Assembly (NCBI RefSeq): GCF_013299165.1 | Contig: NZ_JAAFKD010000014.1 | Coordinates: 62,001-126,000, forward strand | Source: Microcoleus sp. bin38.metabat.b11b12b14.051 | GTDB taxonomy: Bacteria > Cyanobacteriota > Cyanobacteriia > Cyanobacteriales > Microcoleaceae | Reading direction: 5' to 3' | DNA length: 64,000 bases | Notes under the pieces: generated by a model | The model's database searches: none | The model's input: only the letters and a program-made list of their open reading frames with translations | Told to the model about the DNA's origin: nothing | Shown: piece by piece, positions 50,579 through 60,556 of the stretch | Layout of the letters: each line of letters starts with the position of its first letter | Position numbering within the stretch: the stretch's first letter is position 1 | Program-made: the position numbers and the translations under genes

Positions 50579-51367
50579 TTAGCGTGCAGGCATAGCTGTA
50601 GCAAACTGCAACTTGCTCAAACTTTCTTCAGGTGCCAAATCCCTCGGATAGCTGAGTTGTTCAGGAATGCCGAGCACGCAGCAGGGAAATTTTTTTCCCA
50701 GTTGCTTGACGAGCGGGTGATTGGCAGAATTGCAGCCCAAAAACAATAAATTTGCTGATTCTAATTCTACGACATTTCTCAATTCTGTGGCTACCCGGCC
50801 GATCCGCAAGTGAGCTTTAAATAAACCGCGCCATTCCTCAGCCAAACAGCGGGCTTGCCACAACAATTTATCTGCTACCTCATACTCATTGTTTCCACAA
50901 AAAATTGCTCGAAAATAAGGCGGATCGATCCAAGTTTCCCGCTGCGATACCGATTGGATTTCCGCAGCAGGCAAAGCGATCGCAGGTGCTGCACACTTCA
51001 GGGCAGATATTTCCTCTAAATCCGATGGTTTTTGCCCGATCGCCCGGGGAGTTTCTACACCCAAACTACAAGTATCTTCGTGATCACTGCTGGGCGATTC
51101 ATCGAGCACGTAGACGACTTGCACCGTGACTTCTTTTGTTGTTACCAAACGAGTTTGATGCGCCATCCACATTGTAATGTCGAGAGCAGTTTGACTTTGA
51201 GGAGAGCTATTGTAACCGACAATAAAGTTGATACCTTTTGTCGTCTTTGTCAATTTTGACTTTTTAGAAATTGGTGCTTTTGGCTCCGGCAGTAACACCA
51301 TTTTTTCCGTTAAGTTTTGGTATCCTAATGCACTTTCAAAACGCGCTAAAATTGTTTTGAGATTCAC
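50579..51367 (-). CDS. Universal-stress-like protein at the end of the ABC transporter operon
   Basis: A 262-residue protein with two half-recognised Usp-like parts: INFIVGYNSSPQSQTALDITMWMA (about 46-70) followed by VTVQVVYVLD, then ADKLLWQARCLAEEWRGLFKAHLRIGRVATELRNVVELESANLLFLGC and ATP-loop-like residues. The middle ~60 residues are unconserved in appearance. Usp proteins bind ATP or adenylates in stress and transport regulation. It begins 46 bp after the transporter ATPase gene on the same strand and is followed by a strong terminator, so it is probably the last gene of that operon. Confidence 0.75.
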   Translation of the reverse strand: MNLKTILARFESALGYQNLTEKMVLLPEPKAPISKKSKLTKTTKGINFIVGYNSSPQSQTALDITMWMAHQTRLVTTKEVTVQVVYVLDESPSSDHEDTCSLGVETPRAIGQKPSDLEEISALKCAAPAIALPAAEIQSVSQRETWIDPPYFRAIFCGNNEYEVADKLLWQARCLAEEWRGLFKAHLRIGRVATELRNVVELESANLLFLGCNSANHPLVKQLGKKFPCCVLGIPEQLSYPRDLAPEESLSKLQFATAMPAR

Positions 51368-51413
51368 AGGCTTGACCTCTCTTAAGTGAACTTTTCTGTG
51401 TCTTCGTCAGGCG

Positions 51414-52256
51414 TTATTCGTCTTGAGTAAAGTAGCGATCGAGAAAATTCAAAGCGTAGTTGCGGAGTTCGTAATATTCCTGAGATTCCCGCAACTCTTG
51501 GCGATCGCGCGGATGGGCAAACGGTACTGCCAAAATCTCGCCGATTGTCGCCGCCGGGCCATTTGTCATCAACACAATGCGATCGGACATATAGATTGCC
51601 TCGTCCACATCGTGGGTAATCATCATTGCAGCTTGTCTGTGCTTTTCCCAAATATCCAGCACCTGCTTTTGCAACTTGCCGCGAGTCAGAGCATCCAGGG
51701 CTCCAAACGGTTCGTCCATTAATAACATCTTCGGGCGAAGTGCGAGAGCTCGCGCAATCCCAACCCGCTGTTTCATGCCCCCTGAAATTTGATCGGGATA
51801 TTTATCTGCTGCTGCTGTTAAGTTTACCATTGCTAGGTGTTCGTTGACAAGGCTAACTTTCTCCGGGCGGTTGAGATTTTGCAAAACTTCATCAACTGCC
51901 AGCCGAATATTTTCCCGCACCGTTAACCAAGGCAGCAATCCGTAGTGCTGGAATACCATCATGCGATCGGCTCCCGGTTTGCGAATTTCCTTGCCTTCGA
52001 GGGTCACGATTCCAGCAGTTTGTTGCTCCAAACCTGCTACTATTTTCAGCAGCGTCGATTTGCCACATCCCGAGTGACCGATTACTGAAATAAATTCGTT
52101 TTCCCCAATACTTAAGTTGATATTTTCCAAAACGCTAAATCCACTACCATCAGCGGTTTTGTACGACTTGGACAAGTTATTTATTTCCAGAAATCCGGTA
52201 AATTTACTGTTAACTTTGTCGTTGGTTGCGTTAGATGTAGAAGTAAATTGAGTCAT
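51414..52256 (-). CDS. NrtD/CmpD-like ABC transporter ATP-binding protein
   Basis: A 280-residue ATPase of the nitrate/bicarbonate/sulfonate-type importer family. Walker A GHSGCGKST (about 60-68), MVFQHYGLLPWLTVRENI, signature ISGGMKQRVGIARAL, Walker B MLLMDEPFGALDALTR and H-loop ITHDVDEAIYMSD are all intact. It is a single-domain form without the substrate-binding fusion of NrtC/CmpC. It is third in the order permease, binding protein, ATPase, Usp-like. Confidence 0.9.
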   Translation of the reverse strand: MTQFTSTSNATNDKVNSKFTGFLEINNLSKSYKTADGSGFSVLENINLSIGENEFISVIGHSGCGKSTLLKIVAGLEQQTAGIVTLEGKEIRKPGADRMMVFQHYGLLPWLTVRENIRLAVDEVLQNLNRPEKVSLVNEHLAMVNLTAAADKYPDQISGGMKQRVGIARALALRPKMLLMDEPFGALDALTRGKLQKQVLDIWEKHRQAAMMITHDVDEAIYMSDRIVLMTNGPAATIGEILAVPFAHPRDRQELRESQEYYELRNYALNFLDRYFTQDE

Positions 52257-52410
52257 GCTATTCTCCTGAAAAATAGTAAAGTGTTAATTTAATTGAACTG
52301 CGACTGCTTAAATCCTCAAATTTCGTCCGGCGGTGGAAACCGACTTTAGCTACTCGCTGTGAGACTTAAGTCTCTGGCGGCATATTAGGAAAAGCCAAAG
52401 CAGTCAAACA

Positions 52411-53838
52411 TTAAGACTGAAAAAAAGATTGAGGGCGATCGGCTCGAATTTCAAAACTCTTCAAATAACCCACCGGATCGCTGGGATCGAATGCTTTTTT
52501 GTCAATAAAAACTTCCGCAGGTTCAATCTTATAATCTTCCTTGGGACAATCGATCGCCATTTCGGCAACAATCTTACGATAAAGGTCGGTTCTCCAAGCT
52601 TTCTTAGCTAATTCATCGGCATTTTTCGGCACCTCCTTAATGTGTCCCCAGCGGGCGGCTTGAGTCATCAACCAAATACTATGAGACTGCCACAAAAAGG
52701 TTGAATGATTTCCCGGTATCTGAGGCAAGTTCTTCGGAATATCAAAGAAAATAGTTGTATCTTCCGATGTTATGGTGCGGTCTTTTTCATCAAACCCACC
52801 ATAATTATATTCCCCAACTATTCCCGGCTTCGTAAATTTGTCGATCGCCCCTTTTTTCGGTTTTGCCCCCGTAAACGATCGCTCCGTCAGCAGTGCTGCT
52901 ATTTCACTGCGATTTTCCGGCTTGCTGCAAAACTGACAAGCTTCCACCATCGCCTTAACCAGCGAGTAATAAGTCTTCGGGTTTTCGTCAATGAATGATT
53001 GCATGACTCCCAAAACGCGATCGGGATGTCCCAACCAAACTTCCTTGCCTTGCGCGAAGGTAAAACCCACTCCCAAATTGCCTGTAATTGCCCGCGTATT
53101 CCAAGGTTCAGCTACCATGTAAGCCTGCATCGCACCAATTCTCATGTTCGTCACCATCTGCGGCGGCGGCACAATAATTACCCGAAATTCTTTGAACGGA
53201 TCGATACCCGCAGCCGCCGATATATAGCGGACAAAGTATTCGTAAATCGCCGAACTCAAGACAACTGCCCAAACCTTGTTTTCCGGTGGTTGACTGTCAA
53301 AAAAGGCGCGAAATTGTTTGCCAAATTCTTCAAAATTGCCGTTGTATTCATGCCACGGGCGCAAACCGAAATCCCACATCGCTTTGTTCATCGTCATCCC
53401 GTTACCGTGGCGGTGGATTGTCATGGCCGCGCACAGGGGTGCGTGGCGCGCTCCTTCGGCCCCAATGCGGGCGTTGGTGACGGCACCGGATACGACTGGC
53501 GAGGCGTCGAGGCGCCCGAAAATCAGGCCGTCGCGGGAGGTTGCCCAGCTTGCTTCGCGGTTGAGTTTGACGTTTAAGCCGTATTTACGGAAAAATCCTT
53601 TCTTCCAGGCGATCGCAAATGGTGCACAATCGTTAACGGGTACGTATCCTATGGTGAGATTGGGTTTTTCTAAGGTTTGGGAATTGACGATCGGCTGCAC
53701 AGCTTCGGCTTCTTCAGTGAGTCCTTTTGCCGATCGATCCGCGTTTATTCCACAACCCGATAAAGCCATTCCCGCCGCCGCCGCCCCCATTCCTTGCAAA
53801 AACTCTCGGCGCTTCCATTCATTAAATGTGTTATTCAT
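52411..53838 (-). CDS. NrtA/CmpA-family substrate-binding lipoprotein
   Basis: A 475-residue oxyanion-binding protein. The N-terminus combines a twin-arginine motif (KRREFLQGMG) and a lipobox (ALSGC), so it is exported folded and lipid-anchored. The NrtA/CmpA core is recognised from LTIGYVPVNDCAPFAIAWKKGFF, MTIHRHGNGMTMNK, GAMQAYMVAEPWNTRAI and HSIWLMTQAARWG. Nitrate, bicarbonate and cyanate binders share this fold, and substrate cannot be assigned by eye; no nitrate reductase, cyanase or carbonic anhydrase gene is near. The gene lies between permease and ATPase rather than first. Confidence 0.9.
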   Translation of the reverse strand: MNNTFNEWKRREFLQGMGAAAAGMALSGCGINADRSAKGLTEEAEAVQPIVNSQTLEKPNLTIGYVPVNDCAPFAIAWKKGFFRKYGLNVKLNREASWATSRDGLIFGRLDASPVVSGAVTNARIGAEGARHAPLCAAMTIHRHGNGMTMNKAMWDFGLRPWHEYNGNFEEFGKQFRAFFDSQPPENKVWAVVLSSAIYEYFVRYISAAAGIDPFKEFRVIIVPPPQMVTNMRIGAMQAYMVAEPWNTRAITGNLGVGFTFAQGKEVWLGHPDRVLGVMQSFIDENPKTYYSLVKAMVEACQFCSKPENRSEIAALLTERSFTGAKPKKGAIDKFTKPGIVGEYNYGGFDEKDRTITSEDTTIFFDIPKNLPQIPGNHSTFLWQSHSIWLMTQAARWGHIKEVPKNADELAKKAWRTDLYRKIVAEMAIDCPKEDYKIEPAEVFIDKKAFDPSDPVGYLKSFEIRADRPQSFFQS

Positions 53839-54052
53839 ATTTAATTCTCAATCCCTAATCTCTAAATGTCCGCGAGCGAAAGCCATGAGGTTTTAGCTAA
53901 TAGACTTCTTGCATAAATGTTTGATTGATATGTCAACCGCAGATGTCTGGCAGATAAACACAGATAAACGCAGATAATTTCAAGATTGGAAAGCGACTTT
54001 TACAAGAAGTCTAATGACTAATGACTGCTGACTGATGACTCTTGATTCTTGA
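53839..54052. repeat. Permease-binding protein spacer with dispersed element and heptamers
   Basis: About 53905-53985 matches the reverse complement of 4390-4475 (shared ACCGCAGATGTC, GGCAGAT, GATAAACGC and GCATAAAT blocks). Bases 54012-54052, continuing into the permease stop region, are degenerate TAATGAC/TGACTAA heptamers. Confidence 0.7.
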
Positions 54053-54901
54053 CTAATGACTCTCGATCGATCGATGCGTTACCAATTCCTGAATTTTGCC
54101 AACTGCCCAATCCAGCAGCAATCCAGTTAAACCAATTACAAACACCGCTAAAAATACCGAACTTAGATTTAAACGGCTCCACTCATCCCACACAAAAAAG
54201 CCAATTCCTACACCACCAGTCAGCATTTCCACTGCCACAATCACCAGCCAAGCAATCCCCAAACTAATCCGCAAACCAGTAAAAATGTAGGGCAAACTCG
54301 CAGGCAAAATTATCTTGGTAATCCGTCTCCAGCGCGGCATTTCCAATACTCGCGCCACATCCAGATAATCCTTGGAAACGCTAGAGACTCCTAAAGCTGT
54401 GTTGATAATTGTCGGCCACAAAGACGTAATAAATATGACAAAAATTGCTGACGGTTCTGCTAAATTAAAGATTGATAGAGCGATCGGCAGCCAAGCCAGC
54501 GGCGACACCGGTTTAAAGATTTGAATCAGCGGGTTGAGCGCCATCATCGCCGGTTTCGACATCCCGATCAGAAATCCCAGGGGAATCGCCACAACTGCGC
54601 CCAACCCAAATCCTAGCAACACCCGTCGCAAACTCGCCAGCAGCAGCCAACCAATGCCTAAATCTCCGGGCCCGCGCTGGTAAAATGGATGCAATATGTA
54701 ATCTAAATTAGCGATTAATGCTTGATATGGAGTGGGAATTAAATCGCTTTTGAAGCTGGCAACAATCCACCACAAACCAAATATCCCCAAAAAACCTAAC
54801 GCCGGCAGCAATACATTATCTCTAATAATAACGGGTTTTGCTCGTTTCCATGCTGCTTGTCCGGCAACGGCGATCGCAGCTAAATTAAGTTGTACTGACA
54901 T
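54053..54901 (-). CDS. NrtB/CmpB-like ABC transporter permease
   Basis: A 282-residue permease of the BPD_transp type with about six membrane segments and the EAA-like loop AGVSSVSKDYLDVARVLEM-PRWRRITKIILPASLPYIFTGLRI (here LGVSSVSKDYL). It is the first gene of the operon; usually nrtA/cmpA precedes the permease. The ATG is at 54901. Its stop lies at the edge of a degenerate heptamer tract. Confidence 0.9.
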   Translation of the reverse strand: MSVQLNLAAIAVAGQAAWKRAKPVIIRDNVLLPALGFLGIFGLWWIVASFKSDLIPTPYQALIANLDYILHPFYQRGPGDLGIGWLLLASLRRVLLGFGLGAVVAIPLGFLIGMSKPAMMALNPLIQIFKPVSPLAWLPIALSIFNLAEPSAIFVIFITSLWPTIINTALGVSSVSKDYLDVARVLEMPRWRRITKIILPASLPYIFTGLRISLGIAWLVIVAVEMLTGGVGIGFFVWDEWSRLNLSSVFLAVFVIGLTGLLLDWAVGKIQELVTHRSIESH

Positions 54902-55331
54902 TTAATTCTCCTTCAGAGTCAGGGCAGGTACAAGAATCTTGAACAATACCAACCTGAGACACTGACGAAGCCAAACCATCTTATTCAGAAAGTTGGCTTT
55001 TCAGTCTCTTCTCAATGCCTGCGAAGTTAGCTGACGGGCTAGGACTGAGAGATGTCCTTCTCTAAAGACTTCAAAGTTAATAATTACGCTCAATTTTTAA
55101 CTTGGGCAATTTTTAACTTTACTTGTTAATTCTGTAGAGATTCGCCCCGAAAATTGGTTCCTCCGCTCCAGCCACGCGCTAGGAAAGTGCAACTTGTGCG
55201 ATCGCGCACTGCTGGATTAGGCTTGACTTTATCAGCCAATTTTACTTAACGTATCACGAGCCTCTAATCATGTCAATACTTCTTTAGGAGTAGAGATTGG
55301 CGATCGGGATACTTTAGTATTAGCAACCACC
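54902..55331. other. Regulatory spacer upstream of the transporter operon; no gene
   Basis: I searched for GTA-N8-TAC (NtcA) and found no convincing match. There are short imperfect repeats of TTTTTAACTT at 55095-55125. Otherwise nothing is recognised. Confidence 0.35.
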
Positions 55332-55395
55332 TTTTCTTCCTTCTTCCCTCTTCCTTCTTCCCTCTTCCTTCTTCCCTCTTCCTTCTTCCTTCTTG
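55332..55395. repeat. CTTCTTC/CTTCCCT heptamer array
   Basis: About nine 7-bp units end 3 bases before the stop codon of the permease gene at 55398. It is the same family as 5558, 9976, 11668, 19803 and 45826. Confidence 0.88.
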
Positions 55396-55397
55396 CT

Positions 55398-56735
55398 TCA
55401 AACCAAAAACCGAATAGTTACATAAACAGCCGCAGCAACCAATTGCAAAGCCATCACCGGAAGCCCGTAACGCAGAAAAGTTTGAAAAGAAATCCGGCGC
55501 CCGTGCAGCTCAGAAATTCCCGCAGCCACAATATTAGAAGAAGCTCCTACCAAAGTGCCATTTCCGCCTAAAGTTGCTCCGTACATCATCGCATAAAACA
55601 GCGGTAGTACAGTCGGTGGAAACTGCCCTGCAAAATCTGGATCTAGCACTTGGGCTGGTGCGAGCCCGACATTCACAACATATTGTTTGAGCAGCGGTAC
55701 CATCGCCACCACCAGCGGAATATTTGGCACTACACTCGACATCAAGCCCACAAAAAACAACAGAGTCAAAGAACCCAAAAAGATATTTTTACCTAAAATA
55801 GCTGCTAAAAATCCCGACATCCCAGCGATGACTCCGGTTTTTTCTAGACCACCAATCAGCACAAATATCGACATGAAAAATAGCAGCGTACTCCAATCTA
55901 AATCCCGCAAAATATTGGTGACAGAATCTATTTTGGAATGGTGAGCCAAGAGCATTGATAAAGCTGCTCCCAATAAAGCAACGGCTGCCGGTGAAATTGG
56001 GACTGGCAACGACTCTCCCACTACAAAAAATGTCAGCACGAAAGTGATAATTAAGCCGCCCACCACTAAGATTCGCGGGTGATTGATTTTTGGGTGCGGC
56101 AAATTTTCCAAATTATCTAATTCTTTGTGCCAGATTTCGGGGAACATCCAAGGCAGCATAACTAAGATGACTCCTACGGCAATTGCCCCACCTAAACTTA
56201 ACTTTAACAGGTAATCTGCAAAGCTCATGTTAATCGCATCGCCGACTATGAATGTCGCCGGATCTCCCACGATTGTCAGCAAACCTGAACTGTTAGCAAC
56301 AAATACCATTAAAATCAGCAGCGGCACAAAATCTACACCGACTTCTTGTGCCATTGGCGGAATTAACGGTGCTAGCAGCATGACTGTAGTGGCATTTGGC
56401 AAAACTGCACAAATCGGGGTAGTAATTGCGACAATTCCCAGTAGGAGATTTTTGCCTTTGCCTTTAGCTAATAGCACCATTTGAGTTGCTAAGTAATCGA
56501 ATACTTTGGTAGGCTCAAATGCTCTCACCATAACCATGACTCCGAAAAATAAGCCTAGGGTTCCATGACTACGACTGATATATTCGATCGCATCCTTTAA
56601 CGTCATCACGTGGGTGAAAACCAGAATCAGGGCTCCCAGAAATGCCGCAACAGTTAGGTGTATCCATTCTGTAATTACTAAAAAAATTACACCGATAAAT
56701 GTTGCAGCAGCGATCGCAGCTTGCACGTTTTCCAT
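55398..56735 (-). CDS. ArsB/NhaD-type ion transporter
   Basis: A 445-residue permease of the ion-transporter superfamily (ArsB/NhaD/P-protein branch) with about 11-12 membrane helices. Typical regions are AVLPNATTVMLLAPLI (about 115-130), FVANSSGLLTIVGDPATFIVG, SVVPNIPLVVAMVPLL and TLGGNGTLVGASSNIVAAG, the last two forming the inverted-repeat transport motifs. Candidate substrates are Na+/H+, arsenite or dicarboxylate; the NxT-VG-P signatures favour the NhaD/ArsB group but cannot settle the ion. It stands alone, with a heptamer array touching its stop. Confidence 0.85.
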   Translation of the reverse strand: MENVQAAIAAATFIGVIFLVITEWIHLTVAAFLGALILVFTHVMTLKDAIEYISRSHGTLGLFFGVMVMVRAFEPTKVFDYLATQMVLLAKGKGKNLLLGIVAITTPICAVLPNATTVMLLAPLIPPMAQEVGVDFVPLLILMVFVANSSGLLTIVGDPATFIVGDAINMSFADYLLKLSLGGAIAVGVILVMLPWMFPEIWHKELDNLENLPHPKINHPRILVVGGLIITFVLTFFVVGESLPVPISPAAVALLGAALSMLLAHHSKIDSVTNILRDLDWSTLLFFMSIFVLIGGLEKTGVIAGMSGFLAAILGKNIFLGSLTLLFFVGLMSSVVPNIPLVVAMVPLLKQYVVNVGLAPAQVLDPDFAGQFPPTVLPLFYAMMYGATLGGNGTLVGASSNIVAAGISELHGRRISFQTFLRYGLPVMALQLVAAAVYVTIRFLV

Positions 56736-56977
56736 TTAGTCCCCTGACAATATTAAAACTTAAAAATTTAAAACTCTCGGTTTGATGGATTCTACTATTT
56801 TATGGCTATTCTGTCAATAAGTTTAAGTGCTCTTTTTGGTAGCAGAAAGCTGAAATGCAGTCAGAGAGAGAGTTGTGTCACAGGGTTAAAATCACGTTAA
56901 AACTATTTCTTTTAGCAGGGGCTCGATGGCCGGAAGTTTGGTATGGCGGTCGGGCGATCGCTCCACTACAATGAAGC

Positions 56978-58228
56978 ATGGGCAATATCTGCCAACTTCA
57001 CCCCCACGCAGGCATTATGGACTACAGCCAACTGCTCGCCGACAAAACTGACACTATCCTCAAAAACTGGATTGAAGCAGTACGCTTGGATCGGAAAATT
57101 GAAACCGCTGACACCCTACCGCACTCTGCGATCGAAAATCACATCCCTCGCCTGCTGGAGGCGATGGCCACAGTGCTTTCCCAATATCAAAATAGTGAAA
57201 TTGGTATCATTATTAAAGCCAGTTTAGAACATGGCTTCCTCAGAGCAGAACAAGGCTACGATCCCGCAGAAGTAGCGCGGGAATACCATTTATTACGTCA
57301 AGTGATATTTGCCAACTTAGAAGTAGAATTGCTAGCAGGAACAACAACAGAAGTAGTCAGAGCTTTTAGGCTCATAGATTCGGTAGTAGATGAAGCTATT
57401 GCTCAGTGTTTTAACAGTTATGTTTCCCAGCGATTGAGCGAACTGCAAAAAATTAAAAGTCAGTTAAAACTCACGAATCAAGAACTAAATCGGCTAGTCT
57501 GTGCTAACCAAGAAAATCTCTCCTATTTTGCTCACGAACTCAAAACACCTCTCAACTCAATCATCGGTTATTCAGAGCTATTTTTGCGAAAAGGAAAGGC
57601 GCAATCCCAAATCAAAGATACCCTTCCCGGCATCGAACAAATCGAGCGAGTATTGCGTAACGGCCGACAATTACTGCGCCTGATTAACGACGCCCTCGAA
57701 CTTTCCCGCGCCGATGCCGGAAAAATTCAACTTCAACTGAGACGAACTAATGTACAATCTATAATTAATACAGTAGTAGAAGTGATGCAGCCAATGGCTG
57801 ATGCTAAGGGATTAAAGCTCGCTGTTACAACTGACTGCTGCCCTACAGAAGTAATCTCCGACGGACAGCGCCTGCAACAAATTGTCACCAACCTGCTGAG
57901 CAATGCCATTCGCTACACAGAATCTGGTAGGATTGAATTAAGTTGCTACCAAGCTGGAGAAGCAAATTGGGCGATCGCCATTACAGATACCGGCATCGGC
58001 ATTGCCCCCGAAGATACCAACCGCATCTTTGACCCCTTCTTTCAAGCCGGAGCAGAAACAGGCAAACAGCACTTTCCCCCCGACAGCACCGGCCTAGGAT
58101 TAGCCATAGTATCGCGGCTCGTTACACTGCTGCAAGGCAAAATCGAGCTAGAATCAGAAATCGGAGTCGGCTCAACTTTTACCGTGATTCTCCCCTTAGA
58201 AGTTAAAATACTTCAAGCCGTAAGCTAA
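56978..58228 (+). CDS. Sensor histidine kinase with RsbRD-like N-terminal domain
   Basis: A soluble kinase of about 416 residues. The N-terminal ~150 residues (MDYSQLLADKTDTILKNWIEAV, GFLRAEQGYDPAEVAREYHLLRQVI) resemble the RsbRD N-terminal helical sensor domain. A short coiled coil (ELQKIKSQLKLTNQELNRL) leads to the HisKA box FAHELKTPLNSIIGYSE (phosphorylatable His about 190). HATPase_c has NLLSNAIRYT, DTGIGIAPED and GLGLAIVSRL. No membrane segment or receiver domain is seen, so it signals to a separate regulator. The start may be 57017 (MDYSQ); 56978 adds 13 residues. It ends 42 bp before chlD on the same strand. Confidence 0.9.
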   Translation: MGNICQLHPHAGIMDYSQLLADKTDTILKNWIEAVRLDRKIETADTLPHSAIENHIPRLLEAMATVLSQYQNSEIGIIIKASLEHGFLRAEQGYDPAEVAREYHLLRQVIFANLEVELLAGTTTEVVRAFRLIDSVVDEAIAQCFNSYVSQRLSELQKIKSQLKLTNQELNRLVCANQENLSYFAHELKTPLNSIIGYSELFLRKGKAQSQIKDTLPGIEQIERVLRNGRQLLRLINDALELSRADAGKIQLQLRRTNVQSIINTVVEVMQPMADAKGLKLAVTTDCCPTEVISDGQRLQQIVTNLLSNAIRYTESGRIELSCYQAGEANWAIAITDTGIGIAPEDTNRIFDPFFQAGAETGKQHFPPDSTGLGLAIVSRLVTLLQGKIELESEIGVGSTFTVILPLEVKILQAVS

Positions 58229-58270
58229 ACATTAAGTTCAAATTCTAAGATCCGAAATTCCGAAAATCCT

Positions 58271-60523
58271 ATGCCCGCAGCCAACCTTAGCCCTTCCAGC
58301 ACAGCCTTTCCCCTCACCGCCGTAGTCGGCCAAGAAGCAATCAAATTAGCCCTACTTTTAGCAGCAGTCGATCCCGGATTGGGAGGAGTTGCGATCGCAG
58401 GTCGTCGCGGTACCGCAAAATCAGTAATGGCCCGCGCCTTGCATTCCCTACTTCCACCAATTGAAATTATTAAAGACTCTTTTTGCAACGCCGAACCAGA
58501 TGAACTCCTAGTGGAACAAGCATCTTACCTGTTACCAGAAAATAACGGGCAAGATGCCAGTTCCACAGTAGAAAATAACGGGCAAGATGCCAGTTCCACA
58601 GTAGAAAATAACGGGCAAGATGCCAGTTCCACAGTAGAAAATAACGGGCAAGATGCCAGTTCCCAAAATACTAATTTTCCAGATACTGAAATAATTGCTA
58701 CACCATTTATTCAAATTCCATTAGGCGTCACAGAAGACAGACTCTTAGGTTCCGTCGATGTCGAACAATCAGTAAGATTCGGTCAAACAGTATTTCAACC
58801 AGGACTTTTGGCCCAAGCAAATCGAGGCGTACTTTATGTAGATGAAATCAACCTCCTCGATGACAATATTTCTAACCAATTGCTGACAGTATTAACCGAA
58901 GGTCGCAACCAAATAGAGCGCGAAGGCATTAGCTTCCAACACCCCTGCAAACCTCTATTTGTTGCCACCTATAACCCCGAAGAAGGCCCTCTTAGAGAAC
59001 ATTTGCTCGATCGCATCGCGATCGTCCTTTCAGCCGACGCAGCCCTCGAACTACAAGAAAGAGTCTATGCAGTAGAACAAGCTTTATCCTACTCCAGCTC
59101 CCCCGAACAATTCCTCAACCAATACGCCGAAGACACAGACAACCTCAAAACCCAAATCATCCTCGCCAGAGAATGGCTAAAAGATGTCACTATCAGTCGC
59201 GAACAAATAGCTTACCTAGTAGAAGAAGCCATCCGCGGCGTAGTTCAAGGACATCGCGCTGAAATCTTCGCAGTCCGAGTCGCCAAAGCCGCCGCCGCCA
59301 TTGAAGGACGCACAGAAGTTAACGCCGAAGACCTCCGCCGCGCCGTAGAATTAGTCATCGTACCCCGCGCCACCGTCATCCAAACTCCCCCAGACGAAAA
59401 CTCACCTCCTCCTCCCCCGCCACCACCGCCACAAAAGCAGCAGTCAGAACAAGAACAAGACGAACCCGAAAACGAACAAGAAGACGAAGAAGACCAAGAA
59501 GATGAAGACAAACCCGAACCTGAAGAAGAACCAGAAAAAGATACCATTCCCGAAGAATTTCTATTCGACCCCGAAGGCGTAATTCTCGACCCCGACGTGC
59601 TATTCTTCGCCCAATCCGCCAACCGCCAAGGCAAATCGGGCAGTAGAACCACCATTTTCTCCGAAGATAGAGGCCGTTATGTCAAGCCAGTATTGCCCAA
59701 AGGCCCCGTGCGCCGCATCGCCGTTGACGCGACTCTCCGGGCGGCCGCACCCTACCAAAAAGCACGCCGCGACAGGAATTCAAACCCCCCCCAACCCCCC
59801 CTTACCAAGGGGGGGCAAGAGGCGAGTCAACCCCCCCTTAGTAAGGGGGGGCAAGAGGCGAGTCAGCGCCGGGTATTTGTGGAACAGGGAGACATTCGGG
59901 CGAAGCGCTTGGCCAGAAAAGCTGGGGCTTTAGTCGTCTTTGTTGTCGATGCTTCCGGTTCCATGGCCCTCAACCGGATGCAGTCGGCTAAAGGTGCAGT
60001 CATGCAGCTACTCACCGAAGCTTATCAAAGTCGTGACCAAGTGGCGCTCATTCCCTTTCGCGGAGAACAAGCGGAAGTATTGTTACCGCCAACTCGCTCG
60101 ATAGCCTTAGCCCGCAAGCGTTTGGAAAGACTACCTTGCGGCGGTGGTTCGCCCCTCGCCCACGGTTTGACTCAGGCGGTGCGTGTGGGAGTTAACGCGC
60201 GGCAGTCTGGAGATATCGGTCAAGTGGCGATTGTTGCGATTACTGACGGACGCGGTAATATTCCTTTGGCTCGTTCTTTGGGCGAACCGATTTTAGATGG
60301 CGAAAAGCCGGATATTAAGAAGGAATTGTTAGAAATTGCTGCCAAAATTCGCGGTTTGGGAATGCAGTTGTTGGTGATTGATACTGAGAGTAAGTTTATC
60401 TCGACTGGTTTTGCGAAGGAATTGGCTAAGACTTCTGGCGGCAAATACTATCATTTGCCGAAAGCATCTGAACAGTCGATCGCAGCTATGACTAAAAATG
60501 CTCTGCGCGACGCGATCGGCTAA
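58271..60523 (+). CDS. chlD: Magnesium chelatase subunit D with two in-frame repeat insertions
   Basis: A 750-residue ChlD, the AAA+/integrin-I subunit of Mg-chelatase for chlorophyll synthesis. AAA+ region: [24 protein letters not shown] (44-51), [13 protein letters not shown] and [22 protein letters not shown] Pro run and acidic linker follow (about 378-425), then the VWA domain with MIDAS DASGSM (about 560). At residues about 90-133 it carries four copies of an 11-residue unit [11 protein letters not shown], and at about 505-530 [22 protein letters not shown]. Both are dispersed palindromic DNA repeats read in frame. The first lies in the AAA+ domain between conserved blocks, so it must be tolerated as a loop. 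Confidence 0.95.
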   Translation: MPAANLSPSSTAFPLTAVVGQEAIKLALLLAAVDPGLGGVAIAGRRGTAKSVMARALHSLLPPIEIIKDSFCNAEPDELLVEQASYLLPENNGQDASSTVENNGQDASSTVENNGQDASSTVENNGQDASSQNTNFPDTEIIATPFIQIPLGVTEDRLLGSVDVEQSVRFGQTVFQPGLLAQANRGVLYVDEINLLDDNISNQLLTVLTEGRNQIEREGISFQHPCKPLFVATYNPEEGPLREHLLDRIAIVLSADAALELQERVYAVEQALSYSSSPEQFLNQYAEDTDNLKTQIILAREWLKDVTISREQIAYLVEEAIRGVVQGHRAEIFAVRVAKAAAAIEGRTEVNAEDLRRAVELVIVPRATVIQTPPDENSPPPPPPPPPQKQQSEQEQDEPENEQEDEEDQEDEDKPEPEEEPEKDTIPEEFLFDPEGVILDPDVLFFAQSANRQGKSGSRTTIFSEDRGRYVKPVLPKGPVRRIAVDATLRAAAPYQKARRDRNSNPPQPPLTKGGQEASQPPLSKGGQEASQRRVFVEQGDIRAKRLARKAGALVVFVVDASGSMALNRMQSAKGAVMQLLTEAYQSRDQVALIPFRGEQAEVLLPPTRSIALARKRLERLPCGGGSPLAHGLTQAVRVGVNARQSGDIGQVAIVAITDGRGNIPLARSLGEPILDGEKPDIKKELLEIAAKIRGLGMQLLVIDTESKFISTGFAKELAKTSGGKYYHLPKASEQSIAAMTKNALRDAIG
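58538..58660. repeat. 33-bp repeats inserted in chlD (family 1)
   Basis: Units beginning GAAAATAACGGGCAAGATGC start at 58538, 58571, 58604 and 58637. The core, on the minus strand GGAACTGGCATCTTGCCCGTT, is the same family as GTGGCACAGGCATCTTGCC at 60557 and GAACAGGCATCCTGCCTGTTC at 9809. The 33-bp period keeps the reading frame. Confidence 0.92.
59784..59856. repeat. Palindromic CCCCCCTTA-AAGGGGGG repeats inserted in chlD (family 2)
   Basis: Two tandem units (CCCCCCTTACCAAGGGGGGG and CCCCCCTTAGTAAGGGGGGG, each followed by CAAGAGGCGAGTCA) lie between the linker and the VWA domain. The same palindrome occurs after psbJ at 45877. Confidence 0.9.
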
Positions 60524-60556
60524 AATCCTTAAATAGAGATTCACCAGCCTGGATTG

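Noticed and set aside
51414-54901. Naming the transporter nrtABD, cmpABD or cynABD
   Set aside because: The binding-protein families are too similar to separate by eye and no substrate-processing gene is adjacent.
54902-55331. NtcA binding site upstream of the transporter operon
   Set aside because: No GTA-N8-TAC match was found in the spacer.
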